Under the pieces are notes generated by a model. That model was given only the letters and a program-made list of their open reading frames with translations. It did not search any database and was not told the origin of the DNA. Position numbers and translations under genes: made by a program. Shown here piece after piece: positions 45,716 to 53,293 of a DNA stretch of 64,000 nucleotides; positions within the stretch are counted from its first letter, which is position 1; the number at the start of each line of letters is the position of its first letter. This DNA comes from Thermodesulfobacteriota bacterium (GTDB lineage: Bacteria; Desulfobacterota; GWC2-55-46): NCBI GenBank assembly GCA_030583865.1, contig CP129479.1, forward strand, positions 1 through 64,000. Direction: 5' to 3'.

Positions 45716-47167
45716 CTATAACCCGTACTCCTTCCACCTCTTTTCAACAAGCTCCTCTATGCTCCTGTCCATCTCCATCTTCTCACCCCACTTTCTGGTG
45801 ACCTCGGGCGGCTGCTTGTTCGTTGCGTCAATGCCCATCTTCGAGCCGAGGTTATCGAGCGGCGACGAGAAGTCCAGGTAGTCTATGGGCGTATTCTCTA
45901 TGATGAGGGTGTCCCTCTTTGGGTCCACCCTGGTCGATATCGCCCATATGACGTCCGCCCAGTCATGCACGTCTATATCTTCGTCCACGACGATTATGTA
46001 TTTCACGTACATGAACTGCTTCAATACGCCCCAGAGGCCCATCATTATCCTCCGCGCGTGGCCGGGGTATTCCTTTTTAATCGATACGACGGCTATCCTG
46101 TATGAGACCGCCTCCATGGGCAGGCTGAAATCCACCACCTCCGGGAACTGGAGCTTCAGAGAAGGGAGATAGAGCTTGTTCAATACCGTCCCTATTACCG
46201 CGTCTTCCTTGGGCGGCCTGCCCGTGATGGTCGTAAGATAGAGCGGGTCTTTCCTGTGGGTTATGGCCTTAAGGTGAAATACCGGGAAGGGCTCGGGCGC
46301 GTTGTAGTAGCCCGTGTGGTCGCCGAATGGCCCCTCCATCTCAAGCTCCCCGTGGCGTATTTCGCCTTCGAGGACTATCTCCGCTGTCGCGGGCACCTTT
46401 AAGGGCACGGTCTTGCACTCGACGAGCTCGATCGCCTTTTTCCGGAGCACCCCGGCAAAGTGGAACTCGCCCACGTCCTCGGGCACGGGCGTGACGCCCG
46501 CTATGGTGGTAGCGGGGTCGCAGCCTATGGCGACCGCAACAGGCATGGCCCGTCCTTCCTTTTCCCACTCCCGCTGGTGGGTGGCGCCCCCGCGGTGCTT
46601 GAGCCACCTCATTATCGCGCGCTTACGGTCGATATACTGCATCCTGTAGACGCCCACATTGAAGGGCCCGCCTTTGGGAGACTGCGTCACCACAAGCGGC
46701 CAGGTGATGAGGGGGGCCGCGTCTCCCGGCCAGCATTTGATTACGGGTATTTTCGAGAGGTCTGCGTCATCCGTAAGGACGACTTCCTGGCAGGGGCCGT
46801 GCTTCACGGTCCTGGGCCCGAGCGTAAGGACTTTGCCGAAATAGGGTATCTTCTTTACCGCGTCCCAGAGGCCTTCGGGCGGTTGGGGGCGCTGGAGGGC
46901 GGCTATGAAGCCGCCAATCTCCGAAAGCTCTTCCTCGGTAACGCCGAGCCCCAGGGCGACCCTCTCGGCCGTGCCGAAGAGGTTCCCGACAATTGGGATA
47001 TCATGGCCCTTGGCCTTTTCGAATACGACAGCCGGGCCGCCCGCCTTCACGAGCTTCTCCATTATGGCGGATGCTTCGAGGCGCGGGTCGACTTCCGCCT
47101 TTACGCGCTTGAGGAGCCCTCTTTTCTCGAGCTCTCCCAGGAATTCCCTTAGATCGTAATAATGCAT
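45716..47167 (-). CDS. ubiD: UbiD-family decarboxylase
   Basis: prFMN-dependent decarboxylase of polyprenyl-4-hydroxybenzoate. It shows AVVFEKAKGHDIPIVGNLFG, KHGPCQEVV, the PVAVAIGCDPAT stretch, EGPFGDHTGYYN and LTTITGRPPKEDAVIG that mark UbiD. 483 residues fit UbiD. Cofactor supply would come from UbiX (12968-13585). ATG 47167 is preceded by GAGAGGGAAG and lies 8 bp after the ubiA stop. Confidence 0.95.
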   Translation of the reverse strand: MHYYDLREFLGELEKRGLLKRVKAEVDPRLEASAIMEKLVKAGGPAVVFEKAKGHDIPIVGNLFGTAERVALGLGVTEEELSEIGGFIAALQRPQPPEGLWDAVKKIPYFGKVLTLGPRTVKHGPCQEVVLTDDADLSKIPVIKCWPGDAAPLITWPLVVTQSPKGGPFNVGVYRMQYIDRKRAIMRWLKHRGGATHQREWEKEGRAMPVAVAIGCDPATTIAGVTPVPEDVGEFHFAGVLRKKAIELVECKTVPLKVPATAEIVLEGEIRHGELEMEGPFGDHTGYYNAPEPFPVFHLKAITHRKDPLYLTTITGRPPKEDAVIGTVLNKLYLPSLKLQFPEVVDFSLPMEAVSYRIAVVSIKKEYPGHARRIMMGLWGVLKQFMYVKYIIVVDEDIDVHDWADVIWAISTRVDPKRDTLIIENTPIDYLDFSSPLDNLGSKMGIDATNKQPPEVTRKWGEKMEMDRSIEELVEKRWKEYGL

Positions 47168-47175
47168 CTTCCCTC

Positions 47176-48051
47176 TCAGAGGTTCAGGTCGAGGACTATG
47201 AAGGCAAGGATGAGCCCGCCGATGAACGCGTTAGCCTGGAAGCCCCTGGACGCTGCCTCTCGCGTAGCATTCTTCCTTACCGAAGCCGCTACAGCCAAAA
47301 AGAGCGCAAGCGCCACGGCGAGGCCCGAGAAGAATACGGCCCCCAGTCCTGCCAATGCCGCTCCGGCGCCGAGCGCCAGGGCGAAAAGGATATAGAGGAT
47401 AAAGAGCGCCTTGTGGACGGATTCACCGAAGAAGATGGCCGTGGATTTTACGCCCACCCTCCTGTCGTCTTCCCTGTCCATGAGCGCGTAGATCGTGTCA
47501 TACGCTGTAGACCAGAATATGTTGGCGACGAATATCAACAGGGCAGCGGCCCCGACCTCGCCCTTTGCCGCGCTCCAGGCCATTACGGCGCCCCAGCCAA
47601 AGGCCATGCCGAGGACGACCTGTGGAAAATGGCTTACGCGCTTGACGAAGGGATAGGCACCGGCAAGGGCCAGCCCCGCGAAGGAAAGCAGTATGGTGAG
47701 CCGGTTAAGCTGCAGTACCAGCGCAAAGGCGGCGAGAGAGAGAGCTGCGAAGACCAGGGCCGCCTCCTTCACCCTGAGCCTGCCGTTCGCAAGCGGCCTG
47801 GTTCTGGTCCTTTCGACGAACGGGTCGAAGTTCCTGTCAGCTATGTCGTTTATGGCGCAGCCCGCGCTCCTCATGAGGAACGTCCCGGCCGTGAATACGA
47901 AAAGGAGCTTAAGCCCCGGTTCTCCGCCCGAGGCCATAAAGAGGGACCACATCGCGGGCCAGAGGAGAAGGAGCGTGCCCTGCTGCCTGGGAAGCCTGAT
48001 GAGGTCTGATATGGCGTGCAGTTTTTCGACGGCGACCGCGCCCTGGCCCAT
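47176..48051 (-). CDS. ubiA: UbiA 4-hydroxybenzoate polyprenyltransferase
   Basis: Integral membrane prenyltransferase joining a polyprenyl tail to 4-hydroxybenzoate. About eight hydrophobic segments. The two Asp-rich motifs are NDIADRNFDPFVERT and DTIYALMDREDD. ATG 48051 (MGQGAVAV) is chosen over 48075 because AAGGAG lies 6 bp upstream. 291 residues. Start and ubiC stop nearly touch (translational coupling). Confidence 0.94.
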   Translation of the reverse strand: MGQGAVAVEKLHAISDLIRLPRQQGTLLLLWPAMWSLFMASGGEPGLKLLFVFTAGTFLMRSAGCAINDIADRNFDPFVERTRTRPLANGRLRVKEAALVFAALSLAAFALVLQLNRLTILLSFAGLALAGAYPFVKRVSHFPQVVLGMAFGWGAVMAWSAAKGEVGAAALLIFVANIFWSTAYDTIYALMDREDDRRVGVKSTAIFFGESVHKALFILYILFALALGAGAALAGLGAVFFSGLAVALALFLAVAASVRKNATREAASRGFQANAFIGGLILAFIVLDLNL

Positions 48052-48053
48052 GC

Positions 48054-48671
48054 TCAGCTCCTTACCGTCAGGCATGCGAGCTCGGGGCTGAATATCTCCG
48101 CGACAGCGGCCTTGATTGTCCAGCGTTCCGAGCTGCCGTTGAAAAGGACATACCTTCTGGCGAAGAGAGGGGTCTCGGCAGGCGCGCCAAGCTCTAAAGA
48201 AACCGACGGGCTTTTCACGACCCCGATCTCGAGGCGTTCCTTTCCAAAGAGGATGCCGTTTTCGGCAAGCACTCTTCCCAGCGGCTCCGAGTAGTTTTTG
48301 GCCGCGCCCTTGCCGCCTCCGTAAAGGGCCTCGAATAGCCTGGGGTCTATCATGTCCAAGGGGATGAGAGTGCGGGCGTAGATGAGCTTTCTGCCGCCCG
48401 CCTTGAGCCAGACCTCTCTTTCAGCGGCCCTGGCCCCGGGCGCGGCCACGAGACAGGAGGCCTCTTCAGGAGTGAGGAGGGTCTCGCCAGCGAACCTGAC
48501 CTCTGCCTCGACCCGGGCCCTTGTAAGGAGCTCGAGCTCCACGGTCATCGAGCCCTCTGAAAAAAGGAGGAGCTTCTGATGGGGCAGGAGCCCCTCAACG
48601 AAAGGCGAGTTCCGGGCCTCCTCGGCCCCGAGCCATTCCTTGAGGAGAGAATATGAGTACCCCTTGGCCAT
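48054..48671 (-). CDS. ubiC: Chorismate-pyruvate lyase-like protein (UbiC family)
   Basis: Would cleave chorismate to 4-hydroxybenzoate and pyruvate, the committed step for the UbiA substrate. Family-like features are EVWLKAGGRKLIYARTLIP, PLGRVLAENG and PLFARRYVLFNGSSERWTI, in the right order; overall similarity appears modest. 205 residues. The frame opens at GTG 48689, but ATG 48671 fits the protein start; no Shine-Dalgarno is seen and the promoter at 48680-48708 would place +1 about 2 nt before it. Confidence 0.78.
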   Translation of the reverse strand: MAKGYSYSLLKEWLGAEEARNSPFVEGLLPHQKLLLFSEGSMTVELELLTRARVEAEVRFAGETLLTPEEASCLVAAPGARAAEREVWLKAGGRKLIYARTLIPLDMIDPRLFEALYGGGKGAAKNYSEPLGRVLAENGILFGKERLEIGVVKSPSVSLELGAPAETPLFARRYVLFNGSSERWTIKAAVAEIFSPELACLTVRS

Positions 48672-48675
48672 AAGG

Positions 48676-48690
48676 TGTGAAATTATCACA
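48676..48690. promoter_or_regulatory. TGTGA-N5-TCACA dyad over the ubiC promoter
   Basis: TGTGAAATTATCACA is a perfect-armed dyad that covers the -10 box of the ubiC promoter, so a bound regulator would repress. It resembles CRP-family half-sites but the spacer is 5, not 6. Confidence 0.5.
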
Positions 48691-48708
48691 TAGGAGGCCT
48701 TTGGTCAA
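48680..48708 (-). promoter_or_regulatory. Promoter of the ubiC-ubiA-ubiD operon
   Basis: Minus strand TTGACC (48708-48703), 17 bp, TAATTT (48685-48680); predicted +1 near 48673, so the mRNA would be nearly leaderless. Confidence 0.6.
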
Positions 48709-48744
48709 CAAGGCCCCTCAAGACCGGAAGGGGCATCAAGGGCA

Positions 48745-48779
48745 TAAAAAAAGCCGCATCCAAACGGAGATGCGGCTTT
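48745..48779 (-). terminator. Intrinsic terminator of the HTH gene
   Basis: Minus strand AAAGCCGCATC-TCCGTTTG-GATGCGGCTTT followed by TTTTA, 19 bp past the stop codon of the HTH gene and before the ubi operon. Confidence 0.9.
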
Positions 48780-48797
48780 GGTCCAGGCATGGCTTGT

Positions 48798-49277
48798 TCA
48801 ATGGTTCTTTGGGCCCTCTTTTTCCGGCTCGGGCTCCACGGGGAGCTCCGAGGCCTTGAGGAACGCGTCAACGCTGTATTTGATCGCTGCCGCGGTGCTT
48901 TTGTTCGGGCTCCTTAAAATCTTAAGGAGCTTACCGACATATATTATCTCGTCCGGGCTCAGGGCGGAGAGGTCAGGGGCCCTGGTGAACTCCTTCCCGT
49001 ACATCATGGTCTCCTCGGCGGCGGTCATGTAGCCCCTTCCTGATTCGCCGCCCTTTCCCGGCCTGTACATCTCGCCCTCGCCGGATATGAGCCAGTCCAC
49101 GGAAAGCCCGTAGATGTTGGCGAACCTGAGCACGAGGTCGGTCGGCATCTCGCCCCTTTTCTTGTAATTGGAAAGGGCCTGGGGGGTTACTCCGAGCACG
49201 CGGGCCACAGCCGAATCGTTCTTGAGCTTCCCGGCCCAGCGCATCCTTTCTATAATTTCAGAATAGCTTACACCCAT
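48798..49277 (-). CDS. CI-repressor-like HTH regulator
   Basis: 159 residues with an N-terminal phage CI-type helix-turn-helix (about 1-70: DSAVARVLGVTPQALSNYKKRG, LRFANIYGLSVDWLISGEG) and an unassigned helical C terminus (EEIIYVGKLLKILRSPN-like). The peptidase domain of LexA/CI repressors is absent. ATG 49277 has AAGGAG 8 bp upstream; the longer frame to 49358 is not needed. No prophage genes are nearby, so it is a resident regulator, possibly of the downstream ubi operon (inference). Confidence 0.82.
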   Translation of the reverse strand: MGVSYSEIIERMRWAGKLKNDSAVARVLGVTPQALSNYKKRGEMPTDLVLRFANIYGLSVDWLISGEGEMYRPGKGGESGRGYMTAAEETMMYGKEFTRAPDLSALSPDEIIYVGKLLKILRSPNKSTAAAIKYSVDAFLKASELPVEPEPEKEGPKNH

Positions 49278-49584
49278 TAGAATTCTCCTTGCTTGGTTTG
49301 CTTTTATGCTATTTAAGAGATAAACGGAACCGAGCCTTTCAAGGGAGTGAGCAGGCATTCATGCTGTGCTTTTAGCGGTGTGTATAGTGGCAGATTTTAA
49401 ACGCCGCGGGACTTACTCACCCAGTGTTACCTGTCTTTGCGACGAGGCAGATATTTCAACAAATTATAGACCTTTTTAAAGGCGCTGTCAATACCGTTCG
49501 ATAGCCGTTATTGGGCTGAAATAATTCCAATCTGGTCTCATTATCAAACCGCGTGAACCGGTCCTGGAGGGAAGGGGGAAGTCA

Positions 49585-49659
49585 TGGTGGGCGGTACAGG
49601 ATTTGAACCTGTGACTTCCACCGTGTGAAGGTGGCACTCTGCCGCTGAGTTAACCGCCC
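49585..49659 (-). tRNA. tRNA-Val (anticodon CAC)
   Basis: 75 nt including encoded CCA: acceptor GGGCGGT pairs with ACCGCCC, D arm ACTCAGCGGCAGAGT, anticodon stem CCACC/GGTGG with loop TTCACAC (anticodon CAC), T arm with GTTCAAATC. Reads GUG. Confidence 0.96.
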
Positions 49660-49762
49660 GTATTGAAATGAACACATATTTTACAGGCATTGCGGGGCGG
49701 CAGTCAAGAATTACCTTGAAGAGACCGGTCTTCAGGGGGTATATTTTCGTGTACAATGGATT

Positions 49763-50182
49763 ATGAGGGTAATGGGGCTTGACATAGGCAGGAAGACCAT
49801 CGGCGTGGCGCTCAGCGACCCCGCGGGCCTTACCGCGCAGCCAGTGACCACGATAAAGCGGACGTCTTTATCGAAGGACATGGAAGAGGTGCTGGGGCTG
49901 GCGGCGGAGAACGAGGTTACGGCCATCGTTGCCGGGCTTCCGCTCAACATGGACGGAAGCCACAGCTCCCAGACAGAATTCGTGCTTAAATTCATTGAAA
50001 AGCTCAAGGAACGGACCGATATACCCTTAAAGACCTGGGACGAGAGGCTTTCGACCGTTGCCGTTGAGAGGCTCCTCATAGAGAGCGAGATGCGGAGGGA
50101 GAAGAGGAAAGAGGTGGTCGATAAATTGGCTGCCGCCTACATCCTGCAGGGCTACCTGGACAGCCTGAGGAAGGCCGGTTAG
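49763..50182 (+). CDS. ruvX: RuvX/YqgF Holliday junction resolvase family protein
   Basis: 139 residues, RNase H fold: GLDIGRKTIGVALSDPAG, then GLPLNMDGS and KTWDERLSTVAVERLL, with DKLAAAYILQGYLD carrying the last acidic residue. Family members act in 16S rRNA 5' processing or as a resolvase. Possible -10 boxes TATATT (49740) and TACAAT (49752) lie within 25 bp of the ATG, implying a very short leader. It starts 25 bp before mltG after its stop. Confidence 0.93.
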   Translation: MRVMGLDIGRKTIGVALSDPAGLTAQPVTTIKRTSLSKDMEEVLGLAAENEVTAIVAGLPLNMDGSHSSQTEFVLKFIEKLKERTDIPLKTWDERLSTVAVERLLIESEMRREKRKEVVDKLAAAYILQGYLDSLRKAG

Positions 50183-50207
50183 GCCCCCTCAGGAATCAGA
50201 AAACGCG

Positions 50208-51233
50208 ATGCGTAAAAAGATAGAAAAAATAGCGATAATACTGGCGGCAGGCCTCCTTTTGGCCGTCACGCACTTTTACGTGACCTTCCTTACCCCTCCA
50301 TCGAGTGAGCGGGCAATAAAGACGGTGCGTATCGAAAGAGGCATGAGCTTCAGGCTCATTGCCGAAACGCTCGAGCGCGAGGGGGTCGTGCGCGACGCCG
50401 ACACGTTGGGGTACGCGGCCCGCATCCTCGGCGCGTATAAGAAGGTAAAGGCCGGGGAGTACGAGTTCACGACCGACATGACCCCGTTCGAGGTGCTCGA
50501 TTGGCTTGTAAAGGGGCGGATAAAGAGATATTCCGTCACGCTCCCGGAGGGCTATAATATAAAAGAGATGGCCGCGGCGCTAGATGCCGCGGGCCTTGTA
50601 AAGGCAGAGGTCTTCATTGCAAGGGCATTGGACCCGGAGCTTGCGGCCTCGCTCGGCGTCGAGGGCCCGACCCTCGAAGGCTACCTTTTCCCGGACACCT
50701 ACGAGTTCACAAAAGGGCTTAGCGCGGACGAGATAATCTCCAGGATGGTTACGAAGTTCAACAGGGTGTACTCCGAGTTCGAGGACGAGGCCGGGAGGCA
50801 GGGCATGTCCATGAGAAAGGTGGTGACCCTCGCATCGATAATCGAGAAGGAAACAGGAGCGCCTTCCGAGAGGGAACTTATAGCAGGGGTGTTCCACAAC
50901 AGGCTCAGGCAGGGGATCAAGCTCCAGAGCGACCCAACGGTCATCTATTCCGTTCCCGGCTTTGACGGCAAGATACGGAAAAGCCATCTCTCGATGAAGT
51001 CGCCCTACAATACCTACGTGAACTACGGCCTCCCTCCCGGCCCCATCGCGAGCCCGGGGAAGGATTCGATAGCCGCCGCGCTAAGGCCCGCCAAGACCGA
51101 CTACCTCTACTTCGTCTCGAAAAACGACGGCACGCACCAGTTTTCAAGGACGCTCGTTGAGCACAACAGGGCCGTGGACGAATTCCAGAGGCGGGTGAGG
51201 GTATCAGCAAAGTCAGTAGAAGAAAAACCGTAG
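50208..51233 (+). CDS. mltG: MltG endolytic murein transglycosylase
   Basis: Cleaves nascent glycan strands to set their length. It has an N-terminal membrane anchor (about 8-24), a LysM-like region (GMSFRLIAETLEREGVV) and the YceG catalytic domain (about 100-330) with ASIIEKETGAPSERELIAGV (catalytic Glu), FHNRLRQGIKLQSDPTVIY and NYGLPPGPIASPG. 341 residues is normal. It is in an operon with ruvX, the common arrangement. Confidence 0.95.
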   Translation: MRKKIEKIAIILAAGLLLAVTHFYVTFLTPPSSERAIKTVRIERGMSFRLIAETLEREGVVRDADTLGYAARILGAYKKVKAGEYEFTTDMTPFEVLDWLVKGRIKRYSVTLPEGYNIKEMAAALDAAGLVKAEVFIARALDPELAASLGVEGPTLEGYLFPDTYEFTKGLSADEIISRMVTKFNRVYSEFEDEAGRQGMSMRKVVTLASIIEKETGAPSERELIAGVFHNRLRQGIKLQSDPTVIYSVPGFDGKIRKSHLSMKSPYNTYVNYGLPPGPIASPGKDSIAAALRPAKTDYLYFVSKNDGTHQFSRTLVEHNRAVDEFQRRVRVSAKSVEEKP

Positions 51234-51258
51234 CCCAGGATTGAGGCAGAGAAAGGCC

Positions 51259-52269
51259 TCAGTATATCCTCCCCTTGAAGCCGCTGGAAACCCTCGCTAC
51301 CCCGTCCTCGTCCACAATCAGGCCCTCGACGCCTTCCAGCCGCTCGATAAGCTCCATGCCCCTGGCCGGCCCCATGACGAAGACCCCGGTCGCGAGCGCG
51401 TCGGCTGTGGTGGGGTCCTCGGCCGCGAGCGTGACGGCCTGCGCGCCCCTTGCAGGGAAGCCGGTCCTGGGGTCGAGTATGTGATGGTATCTAACGCCGT
51501 CCTTCTCGAAGAACCTCTCATAGTCCCCTGATGTAGGCGCGGCGCCGTTCTCAATATACAGCTCTCCCAAGAGGCCCTCTTTTCTCGGGTGCTTTATGCC
51601 TATGGTAAAGGGCTTGCCGTTGTCCTGAAAGACGACCATGTCTCCGCCGGCGCGCACTATCCCCCTTGCCACACCCCTTGCCCTGAGTTCCTCTGCCGCG
51701 TTCCCGATTATATACCCTTTCGCTACCCCGCCGAGGTTAAGCGACATGCCCTCCCTTGCAAGGGCTATACTCTTCGCGTTCTCGTCGAGCATCACGCCCC
51801 TGTAGCCCACAAGCCCGAGGAGCCTTTCGACCTCCTCTTTTGAAGGTACGATGCCTTTCTCCCCCGAAGGGCCCCAGACCCCTGCAAGCGCGCCCACAGT
51901 GGGGTCGAATGCGCCGTCCGTAAGCACCGCTACCCGCAGGGCCTCCTTTGCGACCTCGAATGTATCGGGCGATACCGGAAGAGGGCCCTTTCCGGCATTC
52001 CGGTTTATTCTTGAAATATCGCTATCCGGCCTGTAGGAGCTTAAAAGGGCTTCGAGCCTCTCTATTTCCCGGAAGGCTGCGTCCACGGCCTCGTCGAAAC
52101 GCTCCTTTTCTCCTTCCATGAGAGTCATCTCGACAAGCGTACCCATCGCTGGCCTAGCGTAGTTGACGGCCTCCGGCCTTTTCCTCCATATGAGGAGGAT
52201 CGATACTGCAAGGAGGAGGAATACCGAAAGAGCGACAATAGAGTATTTCCAGAAGCCCTTTTTATCCAT
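51259..52269 (-). CDS. apbE: ApbE-type FAD:protein FMN transferase
   Basis: Periplasmic enzyme that links FMN to Thr/Ser of proteins such as NqrB/C or RnfG. It has an N-terminal membrane segment (about 8-28) but no lipobox cysteine, then ARPAMGTLVEMTLM, SSYRPDSDISRINRN, FDPTVGALAGVWGP, SLNLGGVAKGYIIG, RAGGDMVVF, HHILDPRTGFPA and DPTTADALATGVFVMG. 336 residues. No Nqr/Rnf genes are in the window. Confidence 0.94.
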   Translation of the reverse strand: MDKKGFWKYSIVALSVFLLLAVSILLIWRKRPEAVNYARPAMGTLVEMTLMEGEKERFDEAVDAAFREIERLEALLSSYRPDSDISRINRNAGKGPLPVSPDTFEVAKEALRVAVLTDGAFDPTVGALAGVWGPSGEKGIVPSKEEVERLLGLVGYRGVMLDENAKSIALAREGMSLNLGGVAKGYIIGNAAEELRARGVARGIVRAGGDMVVFQDNGKPFTIGIKHPRKEGLLGELYIENGAAPTSGDYERFFEKDGVRYHHILDPRTGFPARGAQAVTLAAEDPTTADALATGVFVMGPARGMELIERLEGVEGLIVDEDGVARVSSGFKGRIY

Positions 52270-52316
52270 GACTCAAATCCTTCAAAAGTTTCTTATCGCA
52301 TCTATCAACGGCAAAT

Positions 52317-52344
52317 AAAAAGCCGGGCCCTCAGGCCCGGCTTT
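52317..52344 (-). terminator. Intrinsic terminator of the DksA-like gene
   Basis: Minus strand AAAGCCGGGCC-TGA-GGGCCCGGCTTT followed by TTATTT. Confidence 0.88.
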
Positions 52345-52445
52345 GATGCGCCTTATGGCAGGAAGTGCGGCTTGGGCAGGCCGTAAAGCCTTTGCCGGAC
52401 TTTCCTTATGGACATAACCCGGGGGAACCCGCCGTTTCGGAAGTG

Positions 52446-53051
52446 CTAAAACTCCTCTTCCTCGCTTTCGGTCCTCTCCATGATGCCGAGGCCGGTCTCC
52501 TCCTCGAACCTCCCCCGTATTTTCTGCTCCTTCTCCATCTTGGACATGCACTCGACGCACACCCTCGTTGCCGGAAGGGCCCGGAGCCGCTCCTCGGCGA
52601 CCGGCTCGCCGCACTCCTCGCAGACCCCGTAGCTGTTGTCGCGGAGGCGCTCAAGGGCGTCCTCGATCTCCGAGAGCTTCTCCCTGTCGCGGTCACCGAG
52701 CATGAGGGCGAGCTCCCTTTCACGCTCGTTGCTGGCTATGTCGTATATGTCGCCTATCTCGTACTTGAGGACGTTGCTTTCGCTACGGACCTTTTGGGAG
52801 ACCTCTTGAAGGATCTTGTTCTTCGCGTCCAGGAGCTTCTGGGATATCTCTTTCTTGAACGGCACCTTGCCTGCTTTCGGCTTGGTTTCTTTCTTTGCTG
52901 TGTTGCTGCTGGTCCTTTTTGCCATTTGTTTCTCTTCCTTTGGTGATTTCGAGGAAGCCTTGCCGGCGGAAGCTTTAGGAGCCCCGGCCAGCGGCGCCCC
53001 TTTTTTCACTGGTTTCACGGCTTTTTTGGTTTTTTCGGCTGTTTTTGGCAT
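52446..53051 (-). CDS. DksA/TraR family zinc-finger regulator with basic N-terminal extension
   Basis: RNA-polymerase-binding type regulator: long helices (about 65-145: LDAKNKILQEVSQKVRSES, ELALMLGDRDREKLSEIEDA) followed by a C4 zinc finger (CEECGEPV ... CVECM) and an acidic tail. The first 42 residues are Lys/Ala-rich. Two starts are possible: ATG 53051, only about 2 nt downstream of the predicted transcription start, or ATG 52925 (MAKRTSSN), which has GGAAGAG in front and gives 159 residues. Lys/Ala-rich extensions occur in relatives, so the long form is listed. Confidence 0.87.
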   Translation of the reverse strand: MPKTAEKTKKAVKPVKKGAPLAGAPKASAGKASSKSPKEEKQMAKRTSSNTAKKETKPKAGKVPFKKEISQKLLDAKNKILQEVSQKVRSESNVLKYEIGDIYDIASNERERELALMLGDRDREKLSEIEDALERLRDNSYGVCEECGEPVAEERLRALPATRVCVECMSKMEKEQKIRGRFEEETGLGIMERTESEEEEF

Positions 53052-53059
53052 AAGTTGGA

Positions 53060-53087
53060 AGTATACAGTTTTTTAAAATGTTGTCAA
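53060..53087 (-). promoter_or_regulatory. Promoter of the DksA-like gene
   Basis: Minus strand TTGACA (53087-53082), 16 bp, TATACT (53065-53060); +1 expected at about 53053, 2 nt before ATG 53051. Confidence 0.75.
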
Positions 53088-53234
53088 TGGATTTTGGGCT
53101 CGCTCCATTGCAGCGGAATCTTGCCTGTAAACTCAAAAACCCTGTTTGGCCGCAGCCAAAATATAAGCTGGCCGAAGCTTGGGGGAATAAATAATTATAC
53201 CAAAAACGAGGGCCCCATCAAAGCCTCTTAGGGA

Positions 53235-53262
53235 TTGACACTCATTTCATCGCTAATATAGA
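53235..53262 (+). promoter_or_regulatory. Promoter of mnmG
   Basis: TTGACA (53235-53240), 16 bp, TATAGA (53257-53262; TAGAAT at 53259 is an alternative), leader about 25 nt. The remaining spacer 53088-53234 shows one small hairpin (TTTGGC / GCCAAA near 53144) and no gene. Confidence 0.65.
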
Positions 53263-53293
53263 ATGATAAAATCCGAAAGGCTATTTTTCAGAG

